From contig CAVZBX010000008.1 in assembly GCA_963773655.1 (NCBI GenBank), positions 1-64,000 on the forward strand: a stretch of 64,000 bases of DNA, in the 5' to 3' direction. The notes under the pieces are model-generated. The model searched no databases, had not been told where the DNA came from, and worked only from the letters and a program-made list of their open reading frames with translations. Source of the stretch: DASSQJ01 sp963773655. Lineage in GTDB: Bacteria; Actinomycetota; Actinomycetes; Actinomycetales; Dermatophilaceae. Below, piece by piece: positions 17,827-26,931 of this stretch (within the stretch, counting starts at the first letter, position 1; each line of letters opens with the position of its first letter). Made by a program: the position numbers and the translations under genes.

Positions 17827-18522
17827 TTACCGGTGTGACGGACGAGAACCGAGGATTGCGGAGCCGACACGCAGGTGTGTCGCACCCTCCGCCAGGGCGT
17901 CCTCGAGGTCGGCGCTCATCCCGGCCGAGATCCACGTGGCCCCGGGGTGGTCCCGGCACAGCCGCTCGGAGAGCTCGCGCAGCCGGGCGAAGGCCGGCCG
18001 CGGCTCCTCGCCGAGGGGCGCGACCGCCATCAGCCCGCGCAGCCGCAGGTGCTCGGCCGCGGCCACGACGTCCGCGAGGGAAGCGACGTCGGCGGGGTCC
18101 GCGCCGCCGCGCCCGCCGCTGCGGTCCAGCCCCACCTGGACCAGGACCTCGAGACGGCGCCCCTCGTGCGCGGCCGCGCGGTCGAGGGCGCCCACGATCT
18201 TCGGCCGGTCGACGGACTGCACGACGTCGGCGTACCGCGCCACCGACCCGGCCTTGTTCGACTGGAGCTGGCCGATGAAGTGCAGGGTCAGGCGGTCGCG
18301 GTGGGCCAGCTCGGCGCACTTGGCGGACGCCTCCTGGTCGCGGTTCTCGCCCACGTCCGTGACGCCGAGCTCGGCGAGCAGGTCGACGTCGCTCGCCGGG
18401 AAGAACTTGGTCACCGCCACGACGGTCGGCGCGTCGGTGCGGCCGGCCGCGGCGAGGCCGGCAGCGACCCGCTCCCGGACGGCGGCGAGCCGGGCCGCGA
18501 GCTCCTCGCGCCGCCCGCTCAC
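17827..18522 (-). CDS. yggS: YggS-family PLP-binding protein (PLP homeostasis)
   Basis: 231 aa from GTG 18522, which overlaps the pgeF stop as GTGA. Family signatures: VVAVTKFFPASDVDLLAELGVTDVGENRDQEA with the PLP-binding Lys, LHFIGQLQSNKA, and the C-terminal SAGMSADLEDALAEGATHLRVGSAILG. It is a single-domain alanine-racemase-fold protein that buffers pyridoxal phosphate. The position between pgeF and sepF is conserved in the phylum. Confidence 0.94.
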   Translation of the reverse strand: MSGRREELAARLAAVRERVAAGLAAAGRTDAPTVVAVTKFFPASDVDLLAELGVTDVGENRDQEASAKCAELAHRDRLTLHFIGQLQSNKAGSVARYADVVQSVDRPKIVGALDRAAAHEGRRLEVLVQVGLDRSGGRGGADPADVASLADVVAAAEHLRLRGLMAVAPLGEEPRPAFARLRELSERLCRDHPGATWISAGMSADLEDALAEGATHLRVGSAILGSRPSHR

Positions 18523-19235
18523 GCCGCGGACCTCGCGACGACCCCGGCGAAGCGGCCCGTGGTGCCGTCCCGCCGGTACGAGTACAGCTGCGGGCTCTCG
18601 CGGGTGCACCCCGGCACCCACCGCACCTCGACGTCCTCGCGGCGCAGCTGGTCGACGACCCCCGCGGCGACGTCGATGGCCGGCGTCCCCGTCCACGAGA
18701 CGGTGGCGCTCACCGGGCTGACCGCGGCCGCGGCCTCGCGCATCGCGGCCGGCACCTCGTAGCAGCGGCCGCACACTGAGGGGCCGACGACGGCGTCGAT
18801 CTCGCCGGCACCGAGCTCGCGCATCGCGGCCACGGCCGCCGGGACCACGCCGGCGACCATCCCCGGGCGACCGGCGTGCACGGCCGCGACGACTCCCCCG
18901 CCACCGGCGAGGAGCACCGGCACGCAGTCGGCGACGAGCACGGCGAGGGCGAGGTGGTCGGCGGTCGTGACGAGGGCGTCGCAGCGCGGCGCCGTGCCGG
19001 GCAGGTCGTCGACGACCGCCACCTCGGCCCCGTGGCACTGGTCCATGTAGACGAGCGGTCGCCCGACCTCCGCCCCCAGGCGACGCCGGTTCTCCGCCAC
19101 CGCCGCCGGGTCGTCGTCGACGTGCAGGCCGAGGTTGAGGCCCGCCCACGCCCCGGTGCTCACGCCGCCGGACCGGTCGGTGACCATGCGCACCGCACCG
19201 GAGGACTCCTCGTGCCACCAGACCACGGGGACCAC
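18519..19235 (-). CDS. pgeF: PgeF/YfiH-family purine nucleoside phosphorylase-laccase fold protein
   Basis: 238 aa. The metal/active-site residues are in VYMDQCHGAEV, VLVADCVPVLLA and VAAVHAGRPGMVAGVV, and ENRRRL is also conserved. The family was annotated as polyphenol oxidase or laccase; members are now linked to editing of wrong muropeptides (PgeF in E. coli) and purine nucleoside phosphorolysis. It starts only 56 bp after the ftsZ stop, across a strong hairpin. Confidence 0.9.
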   Translation of the reverse strand: MVPVVWWHEESSGAVRMVTDRSGGVSTGAWAGLNLGLHVDDDPAAVAENRRRLGAEVGRPLVYMDQCHGAEVAVVDDLPGTAPRCDALVTTADHLALAVLVADCVPVLLAGGGGVVAAVHAGRPGMVAGVVPAAVAAMRELGAGEIDAVVGPSVCGRCYEVPAAMREAAAAVSPVSATVSWTGTPAIDVAAGVVDQLRREDVEVRWVPGCTRESPQLYSYRRDGTTGRFAGVVARSAA

Positions 19236-19243
19236 CGTAGACG

Positions 19244-19281
19244 CGCGCGGGGCGGGCCGGTGCCCCGGCCCGCCCCGCGCG
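19244..19281 (-). terminator. Hairpin terminator after ftsZ
   Basis: A perfect 17-bp GC stem (19244-19260 with 19265-19281), loop TGCC, in the 56 bp between the ftsZ stop and the pgeF start. It should end or attenuate the mra/mur/fts transcript. Confidence 0.75.
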
Positions 19282-19291
19282 TCGCGGTCGG

Positions 19292-20611
19292 TTACTTGAG
19301 GAAGTCGGGCACGTCGAGGTCGTCACTCTCGTCGAAGGTGACGGTGCGCGGCGGCGGCGGCGTGCGGGCCGGCTCCGGCGTGCTCGTCTCGCGCTCGGTC
19401 GCGACCGGGCCGTCCTCGACGGCCGGGGAGGACGACGGGGCGGCGTGCCGCGGGCGGTCGACCTCGGGCTCCCGGGCGGGGGCGGGCGACGGCATCGGCG
19501 CGGAGGCCTCCGGGGCCGCCCCGGGGAACGAGGAGTGCGAGCCGTTCTGCACGGCGGCCGCCGACGGCGTGGCCGCCGGCGCCGCGCCCGGCGAGGAGGC
19601 CGCGGCGGGCACCGGCCGGCCCTGGATGGTGCCGAGCGCCCGGTCGTCGGCACGGCGCGCCGGCGCCCCGCCGTCGAAGCCGGCGGCGATGACGGTGACC
19701 CGCACCTCGTCCCCGAGGGCGTCGTCGATGACGGCGCCGAAGATGATGTTCGCCTCCGGGTGGGCGGCCTCCTGCACCAGCCGGGCCGCCTCGTTGATCT
19801 CGAACAGCCCGAGGTCGCTGCCCCCCTGGATGGACAGGAGCACGCCGTGGGCGCCGTCGATGCTGGCCTCGAGGAGCGGGCTGGAGATGGCGAGCTCGGC
19901 GGCCTGGACCGCCCGGTCCTCGCCCCGGGCCGAGCCGATGCCCATGAGCGCGGACCCGGCGCCCTGCATCACGGACTTGACGTCGGCGAAGTCGAGGTTG
20001 ATCAGGCCGGGCGTGGTGATCAGGTCGGTGATGCCCTGGACACCGGAGAGGAGCACCTGGTCGGCGCTGCGGAACGCGTCGAGCATCGAGACGCCGCGGT
20101 CGCTGATCGAGAGCAGCCGGTCGTTCGGGATGACGATGAGCGTGTCGACCTCGTCACGCAGGGCGGCGATGCCGGCCTCGGCCTGGTTGGCGCGGCGCCG
20201 GCCCTCGAAGGTGAACGGCCGGGTGACGACCCCGATGGTCAGGGCGCCGAGGCCCTTGGCGATGCGGGCCACGACGGGCGCGCCGCCGGTGCCGGTGCCA
20301 CCACCCTCGCCGGCGGTGACGAAGACCATGTCGGCCCCCTTGAGGACCTCCTCGATCTCCTCGGCGTGGTCCTCCGCGGCCTTGGTTCCGACCTCGGGGT
20401 CGGCACCGGCGCCGAGGCCCCGGGTGAGCTCGCGGCCGACGTCGAGCTTGACGTCGGCGTCGCTCATGAGCAGGGCCTGGGCGTCGGTGTTGACGGCGAT
20501 GAACTCGACGCCCTTGAGGCCGACCTCGATCATCCGGTTGATGGCGTTGACACCACCGCCGCCGATGCCGACGACCTTGATGACGGCGAGGTAGTTCTGG
20601 GGTGCTGCCAC
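19292..20611 (-). CDS. ftsZ: Cell division GTPase FtsZ
   Basis: 439 aa from GTG 20611 (AAGG about 10 nt upstream). N-terminal NYLAVIKVVGIGGGGVNAINRMIE, the tubulin signature GEGGGTGTGGAPVVA near residue 105, the T7 loop region GLINLDFADVKSVM, then a Pro/Ala-rich linker of about 90 residues. The C-terminal peptide DDLDVPDFLK binds SepF/FtsW. FtsZ polymerises into the Z-ring. It is separated from ftsQ by 266 bp with a palindrome, so an own promoter is expected, as in other actinobacteria. Confidence 0.98.
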   Translation of the reverse strand: MAAPQNYLAVIKVVGIGGGGVNAINRMIEVGLKGVEFIAVNTDAQALLMSDADVKLDVGRELTRGLGAGADPEVGTKAAEDHAEEIEEVLKGADMVFVTAGEGGGTGTGGAPVVARIAKGLGALTIGVVTRPFTFEGRRRANQAEAGIAALRDEVDTLIVIPNDRLLSISDRGVSMLDAFRSADQVLLSGVQGITDLITTPGLINLDFADVKSVMQGAGSALMGIGSARGEDRAVQAAELAISSPLLEASIDGAHGVLLSIQGGSDLGLFEINEAARLVQEAAHPEANIIFGAVIDDALGDEVRVTVIAAGFDGGAPARRADDRALGTIQGRPVPAAASSPGAAPAATPSAAAVQNGSHSSFPGAAPEASAPMPSPAPAREPEVDRPRHAAPSSSPAVEDGPVATERETSTPEPARTPPPPRTVTFDESDDLDVPDFLK

Positions 20612-20672
20612 GGCGGTTTGCCTTCCACTGGTACACGGCGATCGGGCGATCTGCGGCCGGCCCCCCGAACCT

Positions 20673-20687
20673 TCAAGGTTTCCTTGA
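20673..20687. promoter_or_regulatory. Perfect palindrome in the ftsZ upstream region
   Basis: TCAAGG-TTT-CCTTGA is a perfect 6-bp inverted repeat with a 3-nt centre, 62 nt upstream of the ftsZ start in a 266-bp intergenic region that is clearly less GC-rich than its surroundings. It resembles a dimeric repressor or activator site. I do not know a named regulator for it. Confidence 0.45.
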
Positions 20688-20877
20688 CAGTCACGGTTGG
20701 GACGCGGTATCGACGACGACGACGCTAAGTCGCCCCCATGGGTCCTGCAAACCATCGTGGGGCGTGTCGCGACATCGCCGCGACAAATCCTGCCAGCCCG
20801 GGTGACACCGGCATCATCCGCCCCTTCAGCACCACCCGTCACAGAAGGGCTCCGTCGTCACGGCCCCTCGGGACCGG

Positions 20878-21621
20878 TCACCGGGTGACCGGGGTGTCGG
20901 GCGCGCTGACGTCGATGACCTCCGCACGGGTGTCGAGCAGGGCGCGGATGATCGCCACCTTCCGCTCGGCGTCGTCGGCCCCGCCCCAGACGACGGTGCG
21001 CTGGCCCAGGGTGAACCGGACCAGGTCCGCGCTGCTCACCGTGACCGCCGAGACGTCGTCGGCCAGGTCCTCCGGCAGCGCGCCGAGGAGGGTGAGCGCG
21101 GTGCGCATCGCCTCGGGCGTGGTGCCCCGGGACCCGGTGGCGGTGACGACCGGCACGCCGGCCGGCGCCTTCCTCACCGTGCGGAACGCCACCCCGGTCG
21201 CATCCACGACCTCGAGTCGACCTTGAGGGTTGCGGACGACCACGGCGGCGGTGCGCGGGACCACCTGGACGAGCAGCGTGCCGGGCCAGGCCCGGCGCAC
21301 CGAGACCTCGGCCACCGTGACCCGGGTGCGGACCCGCTCCTCGACCGCGGCGGTGTCCACCCGGACGAGCGGGGTGCCCTCGGGCACCCCGACGAGGTCG
21401 GCGACGGCGGCGCGCTCGGCCCCCCGCACCCCCGAGACCTCCACCTCGCGCACCGCGAGGGCGCTGCTCCACCCCGCCGCCCAGACCGCTGCCGCGACGA
21501 GGGCGACGGCGAGGACGGTGAGGAGCGCCCGCCGCCAGGGACGCCGCCGCCGGGCCAGCGCGCGGTCGCGGAACCGGTTCGCCGAGGACGACACCCCGCG
21601 GTGCACCGTGGCGTTGCTCAT
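20878..21621 (-). CDS. ftsQ: Cell division protein FtsQ/DivIB
   Basis: 247 aa, ATG 21621, overlapping the murC stop as ATGA. Basic cytoplasmic N-terminus, one membrane helix (about 30-50), then the POTRA domain starting SALAVREVEVSGVRGAERAAVADL, followed by the FtsQ beta domain (RRAWPGTLLVQVVPRTAAVVV). It links early and late divisome proteins in the periplasmic-equivalent space. The gene position murC-ftsQ-ftsZ is canonical. Confidence 0.95.
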   Translation of the reverse strand: MSNATVHRGVSSSANRFRDRALARRRRPWRRALLTVLAVALVAAAVWAAGWSSALAVREVEVSGVRGAERAAVADLVGVPEGTPLVRVDTAAVEERVRTRVTVAEVSVRRAWPGTLLVQVVPRTAAVVVRNPQGRLEVVDATGVAFRTVRKAPAGVPVVTATGSRGTTPEAMRTALTLLGALPEDLADDVSAVTVSSADLVRFTLGQRTVVWGGADDAERKVAIIRALLDTRAEVIDVSAPDTPVTR

Positions 21622-23078
21622 GCCGACCCGCTCCCCGCCCGCGCCGCGAGGCCCGCGAGCACCCGTGGGGCCAGCGCCGTGACGTCGCCGGCGCCCACGG
21701 TGAGCACCAGGTCGCCGGGCTGGGCCGCGGAGACGACCGCCGCGACGGCGGCGGCGGGGCCGAGGCCGACCTCGACGCGGCGCTCGCCCGGCAGGCGGCG
21801 CAGCGGTGCCGCGACGAGCTCGGACGTGACCCCCTCCACCGGCTCCTCGCGCGCTCCGTAGACGTCGAGGAGGACGACGTGGTGGGCCGGGGCGAGCGCC
21901 GCGGCGAACTCGACGGCGAAGTCGCGGGTGCGGCTGTAGAGGTGCGGCTGGAAGACGAGCCGGACCCGGCCGCGGCCGGCTCGCTCGACGAGCCCGACGG
22001 CGGTCGCGACGACGGCGGCCACCTTGGCCGGGTTGTGCGCGTAGTCGTCGACGACGGTGACGCCGTCCACCTCCCCGAGGACCTCGAAGCGCCGGCGGGC
22101 CCCGGTGAACCGGGCGAGCCCCGCCAGCACCGGCTCGGTTCCGGCGGCCAGGCCCTCGGTGGCGGCGAGCAGCGCGGCGCAGGCGTTGGCCACGTTGTGC
22201 TCCCCCGGCACCCGGAGGACCAGCGTGTGCCGGTGCCCGGAGTGCTCGAGGACCGACCGGGAGCCGAGGCCGCCGGGCTCGGTGGAGAGCACCCGCAGGT
22301 CGGCGCCGACGTCGCCGCCGTAGGTGACGACCCGCCGGCCCGCGGCGCGCACCCGCTCGGCGAGCGAGCGCGAGCCGGGGTCGTCCCAGCACGCGACGAG
22401 CAGACCGCCGTCCGCGATCGTGGCGGCGAACTCCTCGTACGCCTCGGCCACCGCCTCGGGGGTGCCGTGGAAGTCGAGGTGGTCGGGCTGGACGTTGGTG
22501 ACGACCGCGACCTCGGGGTGGTAGACGAGGAAGCTGCCGTCGCTCTCGTCGGCCTCGACGACGAATGCCTCACCGGCTCCGAGGGCGGCGTTGGTGCCGA
22601 GCTGGGCCACCTCGCCCCCGCTGGCGAAGGACGGGTCGGCCCCGGCCTCGACGAGCGCGACCGCGAGCATCGACGTGGTCGTGGTCTTGCCGTTCGCACC
22701 GGCGACCGCGACGCCCCGGCGCGCGTGCATCAGGGCGGCCAGCGCCTGCGAGCGGTGGAGGACGCGCAGCCCGGCGGCGCGAGCGGCCGCGAGCTCGGTG
22801 TTCTCCTCGCGGACCGCGGAGGACACCACGACGGTGTCGACGCCCGCGAGGTGGGCGGGGTCGTGCCCGACGTGCACCTCGGCACCGGCGGCACGCAGCG
22901 CGGCGAGCACCGGGGAGTCGGCGGAGTCGGAGCCGCTCACCCGCACCCCACGGGCGAGGAGCAGGCGGGCCACCGCGGACATCCCGGCGCCGCCGACCGC
23001 GACGAGGTGCACGGCACCGAGCTCGTCCCACGGCGGCACCGGCGCCGCGAGGTCGAAGCGCGGGTTGACGACCGCCAC
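21618..23078 (-). CDS. murC: UDP-N-acetylmuramate--L-alanine ligase
   Basis: 486 aa from GTG 23078. VHLVAVGGAGMSAVARLLLARG is the N-terminal UDP-binding loop; the ATP loop is VAVAGANGKTTTTSM; DDYAHNPAKVAAV marks the C-terminal ligase domain. It adds L-Ala to UDP-MurNAc, the first peptide step of peptidoglycan synthesis in the cytosol. Start lies 3 nt after the murG stop. Confidence 0.96.
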   Translation of the reverse strand: MAVVNPRFDLAAPVPPWDELGAVHLVAVGGAGMSAVARLLLARGVRVSGSDSADSPVLAALRAAGAEVHVGHDPAHLAGVDTVVVSSAVREENTELAAARAAGLRVLHRSQALAALMHARRGVAVAGANGKTTTTSMLAVALVEAGADPSFASGGEVAQLGTNAALGAGEAFVVEADESDGSFLVYHPEVAVVTNVQPDHLDFHGTPEAVAEAYEEFAATIADGGLLVACWDDPGSRSLAERVRAAGRRVVTYGGDVGADLRVLSTEPGGLGSRSVLEHSGHRHTLVLRVPGEHNVANACAALLAATEGLAAGTEPVLAGLARFTGARRRFEVLGEVDGVTVVDDYAHNPAKVAAVVATAVGLVERAGRGRVRLVFQPHLYSRTRDFAVEFAAALAPAHHVVLLDVYGAREEPVEGVTSELVAAPLRRLPGERRVEVGLGPAAAVAAVVSAAQPGDLVLTVGAGDVTALAPRVLAGLAARAGSGSA

Positions 23079-23081
23079 GGG

Positions 23082-24176
23082 TCAGCGCCCCCCGGCGGCG
23101 GCGTCGACGAGGTCGGCGAGGAGCTCGTCGCCGTCGCGCTCCCCCACCGAGGCGGCGGCCGCCGCCATCCGCCCGAGGCGGGCGCGGTCGAGCGCCAGGG
23201 GCACGACGGTGCCGGCGACCCAGGCCGGGGTGACGGCCTCGTCGGCGGCGACCAGCCCGCCCCCCGCCTGCGCCACGGTGGCGACGTTGAGCCGCTGCTC
23301 ACCGTTGCCGACGGGCAGGGGCACGTAGACGGCCGGCAGGCCGACGGCCGTGAGCTCGCACACGGTGCTCGCGCCGGCGCGGGCGACGACGAGGTCGGCG
23401 GCGGCGTAGGCGAGGTCCATCCGGTCGCAGTACGGCAGCACGACGTACGGGGGCCCCGACACGGTGCCGGGGTCGAACTCCTTGCCCGCCCCGGCGACGT
23501 GCAGCACCTGCACGCCCGCGGCCGACATCCCCGTCGCCGCCTCGGCGAAGGCGACGTTGAGACGCTGGGCGCCGAGCGAGCCGCCGGTGACGAGCACGGT
23601 GGGGGCGTCGGTGAGGCCGAAGTGGGCCCGGGCCTCGGCGCGCCGGGCGGCGCGGTCGAGCGAGGCGATCTCGCGGCGCAGCGGCATGCCCGTGACGCGG
23701 GCACCGCGCAGCGGCGTGCCCGGGAAGGTCACGGCCACGGCCGCGGCGAACCGGGCGCCGAGCCGGTTGGCGAGACCGGGGCGGGCGTTCTGCTCGTGGA
23801 CCACGACCGGCACCCGGCGGCGCCGGGCGGCGAGGTAGGCCGGGGTCGAGACGTACCCGCCGAAGCCGACGACGACCTCGGCCCCCACCTCGTCGAGCGC
23901 CCGCTCGGCGGCGGCCACGGCCCGGCGCAGGTTGCCCGGCAGCCGGACCAGGTCGCCGCCCGGCCGGCGTGGCAACGGCACCTTCGGCACCTCCAGCAGC
24001 CGGTAGCCGCGCTCGGGGACCAGCCGCGCCTCGAGCCCCACCGCGGTGCCGAGCGCCGTGATCCGCACGCCCTCGTCGCGGCGGCGGAGGCAGTCGGCGA
24101 GGGCGAGGAGCGGCGAGACGTGCCCCGCGGTGCCGCCGCCCGCGAGCAGCACCGACCGCGGCCCCGGGCCGCTCAC
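23082..24176 (-). CDS. murG: UDP-GlcNAc:lipid I N-acetylglucosaminyltransferase
   Basis: 364 aa from GTG 24176, overlapping the ftsW stop (GTGA). LLAGGGTAGHVSPLLALA is the G-loop of MurG, VGFGGYVSTPAYLAA follows, and the C-terminal domain has VTGGSLGAQRLN and VARAGASTVCELTAVGLPAVYVPLP for UDP-GlcNAc binding. It makes lipid II at the inner membrane face. The frame continues upstream for 800 codons without a stop, but that part lies over ftsW and murD and is not coding. Confidence 0.96.
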   Translation of the reverse strand: MSGPGPRSVLLAGGGTAGHVSPLLALADCLRRRDEGVRITALGTAVGLEARLVPERGYRLLEVPKVPLPRRPGGDLVRLPGNLRRAVAAAERALDEVGAEVVVGFGGYVSTPAYLAARRRRVPVVVHEQNARPGLANRLGARFAAAVAVTFPGTPLRGARVTGMPLRREIASLDRAARRAEARAHFGLTDAPTVLVTGGSLGAQRLNVAFAEAATGMSAAGVQVLHVAGAGKEFDPGTVSGPPYVVLPYCDRMDLAYAAADLVVARAGASTVCELTAVGLPAVYVPLPVGNGEQRLNVATVAQAGGGLVAADEAVTPAWVAGTVVPLALDRARLGRMAAAAASVGERDGDELLADLVDAAAGGR

Positions 24177-25432
24177 CGCGCCCCCCGGCGGGAGCGGACG
24201 GCACCGGACACCACGGCCATCGAGCGTCGCAGCGCGGAGGGACGCGCCCGCAGCGCCGCCGCGCAGCCGGGCTCGGCGCGCGCGAACGACAGCAGCACGC
24301 CCAGGGCGAGCATCGTGGTGATGAGCGAGGACCCGCCGGAGGACACGAGCGGCAGCGGCACGCCGACCACGGGGAGCAGCCCGATGACGGCGCCGATGTT
24401 GACGAGGGCCTGGAGCACGATCCACGTCATGATGCCCGCGGTGGTGACGCGCACGAAGAAGTCCTTGCTGCGGGCGACGAGCCGGTAGCAGACGAGCGCG
24501 AGGCCGCCGAAGAGCAGCAGGATCGCGAGCGTGCCGGCGAGCCCGAGCTCCTCGCCGATGATCGCGAAGATGAAGTCGTTGTGCGGCTCGGAGAGCAGGC
24601 CCCACTTCTCGCGGCTCTCGCCGAGCCCGACGCCGGTCCAGCCGCCGTCGGCGAGCGCGTAGCGGCCGTGGATGGGCTGGCGGGCGGCACCGAACTGGTC
24701 GGTGTCGCGCCCGAGCCAGACGTCGAAGCGGCCGAGGCGGTTGGGGCTGGTGAGGACGAAGGCGAACACCATGCCGAGGAACGGCACCCCCGCGAACACG
24801 TACCAGCGCAGCGGCACGCCCGCCGCGAAGAGGACACCCGCGACGATCGCCCCGAGGACGAGGACGGTGCCGAGGTCGTGCCCGAGGACGACCGAGCCGA
24901 CGCCGACGGCGACGATCGGCACGAGGTAGGGCACCAGGACGTGCGTGAACGAGCGCAGGTGCCGCCGCTTGGTGCTGAGGACCAGCCCGCCGGTCAGGGC
25001 CAGGGAGAGCTTGACGAGCTCGGAGGGCTGGATGTTGACGCCGGCGATGCGGATCCAGTTCTGGTTCCCCTGCACCTCGGTGCCGAGCGGCGAGAGCACG
25101 AGCATCTGGAGGGCGACGGCGAGGAGGAACACCGGCACCGCGAGCCGCCGCCACCCGGTGACCGGCAGCCGCGACGCGAGGAGCAGCGCGACCAGTCCCA
25201 CCCCGGCGTACACGAGCTGCCGGAGGAAGATCGAGTACGCCGAGCTGGTGACGTCGATCGAGACGATCGCGCTCGCGGAGAGCACCATGACCAGGCCGAT
25301 GGTGACCAGGGCGGTGGTGAGCGCGACGAGGAGGTAGTACGTCGTGACCGGCGACTCGAACCGCTGCAGCCAGGACCGGAGGCGGGAGGTCTCGCCCCGG
25401 GCGGGGCGTGCCGGGGCGGTGGCGCTGCTCAC
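24173..25432 (-). CDS. ftsW: SEDS peptidoglycan polymerase FtsW
   Basis: 419 aa from GTG 25432, 2 nt after murD. Ten or so membrane helices. SEDS motifs: GNQNWIRIAGVNIQPSELVKLSLAL, GHDLGTVLVLGAIV, SREKWGLLSEPHNDFIFAIIGEELG and the C-terminal GVPLPLVSSGGSSLITTMLALG. It polymerises lipid II at the septum together with the transpeptidase encoded by ftsI. Confidence 0.96.
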   Translation of the reverse strand: MSSATAPARPARGETSRLRSWLQRFESPVTTYYLLVALTTALVTIGLVMVLSASAIVSIDVTSSAYSIFLRQLVYAGVGLVALLLASRLPVTGWRRLAVPVFLLAVALQMLVLSPLGTEVQGNQNWIRIAGVNIQPSELVKLSLALTGGLVLSTKRRHLRSFTHVLVPYLVPIVAVGVGSVVLGHDLGTVLVLGAIVAGVLFAAGVPLRWYVFAGVPFLGMVFAFVLTSPNRLGRFDVWLGRDTDQFGAARQPIHGRYALADGGWTGVGLGESREKWGLLSEPHNDFIFAIIGEELGLAGTLAILLLFGGLALVCYRLVARSKDFFVRVTTAGIMTWIVLQALVNIGAVIGLLPVVGVPLPLVSSGGSSLITTMLALGVLLSFARAEPGCAAALRARPSALRRSMAVVSGAVRSRRGAR

Positions 25433-25434
25433 GG

Positions 25435-26931
25435 CTACTCCCGGGAGGTGAGCCGCCGGACCGCCTGGGCGAAGGCGTCGCCGCGCGCACCGTAGTCGGT
25501 GAACATGTCCATCGACGCGGCGGCCGGGGCGAGGAGCACGACGTCCCCCTCGCGGGCGAGCGAGAGCGCCCGGTCCACCACCGTCTCCATGGCACCAGTG
25601 TCGGTGCGGTCGACCTCCGCGACAGGGACATCCGGCGCGTGTCGGCCCAGCGCCTCGGCGATCCGGGCCCGGTCGCGGCCGATGAGCACGACGCCGCGCA
25701 GCCGCCCCGCCGCGCCCGCGACCAGGTCGTCGACGTCGGCACCCTTGAGCAGCCCGCCGGCGACCCAGACGACGTGCTCGTACGCGGCGAGGCTGGCCCG
25801 AGCCGCGTGCGGGTTCGTGGCCTTGGAGTCGTCGACCCAGCGGACCCCGCGCAGCACCCCGAGGTCGGTGATCCGGTGGGCCTCCGGGCGGAACGCGCGC
25901 AGCCCGGCGCGCACCGCGCCTGCCGGGACGCCGTGGGCGCGGGCGAGGGCCGCGGCGGCGAGGGCGTTCGCCACGAGGTGCGGCGCCGGCGGCGGCGCCT
26001 CGGGCGACTCCCTGAGGTCGTCGAGGGTCGCGAGCTCGGCGGCGTGGGTGGCCCGGTCCGCGACGAACGCCCGGTCGGCCAGGACGTCCTCGACGAGGCC
26101 GACCTCCGAGGGGGCGGGCGTGGCGACCGTGAACGCGACCGCGCGGCACCCCTCCTCCACCTCGGCCTCCTCGACCAGCTGCCGGGTCCGTGGGTCCTGG
26201 GCGTTGTAGACGCAGGCGACCTGCGTACCGCTGTAGACGCGCCCCTTGGCCCGCGCGTACTCCTCCAGCGATCCGTGCCAGTCGACGTGGTCGGCCGCGA
26301 CGTTGAGGCACGCCGACGCGCGCGGGGCGAGCGAGTGCGACCAGTGCAGCTGGAAGCTCGAGAGCTCCACGGCGATGACGTCGTAGGGCTGCGGGTCCAG
26401 GACCGCCTCGAGCACCGCCGTGCCGACGTTGCCCGCGCTGCACGCCCGCAGGCCGGCCGCGCGCAGGATGCTCGTGAGCATCTGCACCGTGGTGGTCTTC
26501 CCGTTGGTGCCGGTGACGGTGATCCACGGGGCCGCGCCCTCGCGGGGACGCATCCGCCAGGCGAGCTCGACCTCACTCCACACCGGCACGCCGGCCTCGG
26601 CCGCCGCGACGAGCAGGGGCTGGTCCGGGCGCCAGCCCGGGGAGGTGACGACGAGGTCGGGGCGCTGCTCCGGCAGCCGCTCGGCGTGGCCCGGCCCGAG
26701 GTGCAGCGCCCCGCCGAGCACGTCGAGGATCCGGGCCCGCTCGGCCATCGTGGACCCGGGCGCGGGCTCGGCGCCGTCGACGACGGTGACCCGGGCGCCG
26801 CGCTCGAGCAGCGCGTCGGCGGCGGCGAACCCGCTGACCCCGAGGCCGGTGACGAGGACGTCGAGGGCCGCCCAGCCGGCGTCGCGGTGGGTCAGCCCGA
26901 CCACGCGGTCCGTGGGCGACCCGGCGCTCAT
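25435..26931 (-). CDS. murD: UDP-N-acetylmuramoylalanine--D-glutamate ligase
   Basis: 498 aa, ATG 26931, overlapping the mraY stop (ATGA). N-terminal Rossmann-type loop VLVTGLGVSGFAAADALLERG, ATP loop TVTGTNGKTTTVQML, and C-terminal WVDDSKATNPHAARASL plus LLAPAAASMDMFTDYGARGDAF. It adds D-Glu to UDP-MurNAc-L-Ala. Confidence 0.96.
   Translation of the reverse strand: MSAGSPTDRVVGLTHRDAGWAALDVLVTGLGVSGFAAADALLERGARVTVVDGAEPAPGSTMAERARILDVLGGALHLGPGHAERLPEQRPDLVVTSPGWRPDQPLLVAAAEAGVPVWSEVELAWRMRPREGAAPWITVTGTNGKTTTVQMLTSILRAAGLRACSAGNVGTAVLEAVLDPQPYDVIAVELSSFQLHWSHSLAPRASACLNVAADHVDWHGSLEEYARAKGRVYSGTQVACVYNAQDPRTRQLVEEAEVEEGCRAVAFTVATPAPSEVGLVEDVLADRAFVADRATHAAELATLDDLRESPEAPPPAPHLVANALAAAALARAHGVPAGAVRAGLRAFRPEAHRITDLGVLRGVRWVDDSKATNPHAARASLAAYEHVVWVAGGLLKGADVDDLVAGAAGRLRGVVLIGRDRARIAEALGRHAPDVPVAEVDRTDTGAMETVVDRALSLAREGDVVLLAPAAASMDMFTDYGARGDAFAQAVRRLTSRE

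Noticed and set aside
24177..26576. N-terminal extension of murG to 1164 aa
   Set aside because: The upstream part lies over ftsW and murD in another frame; GTG 24176 with GTGA overlap is the natural start.
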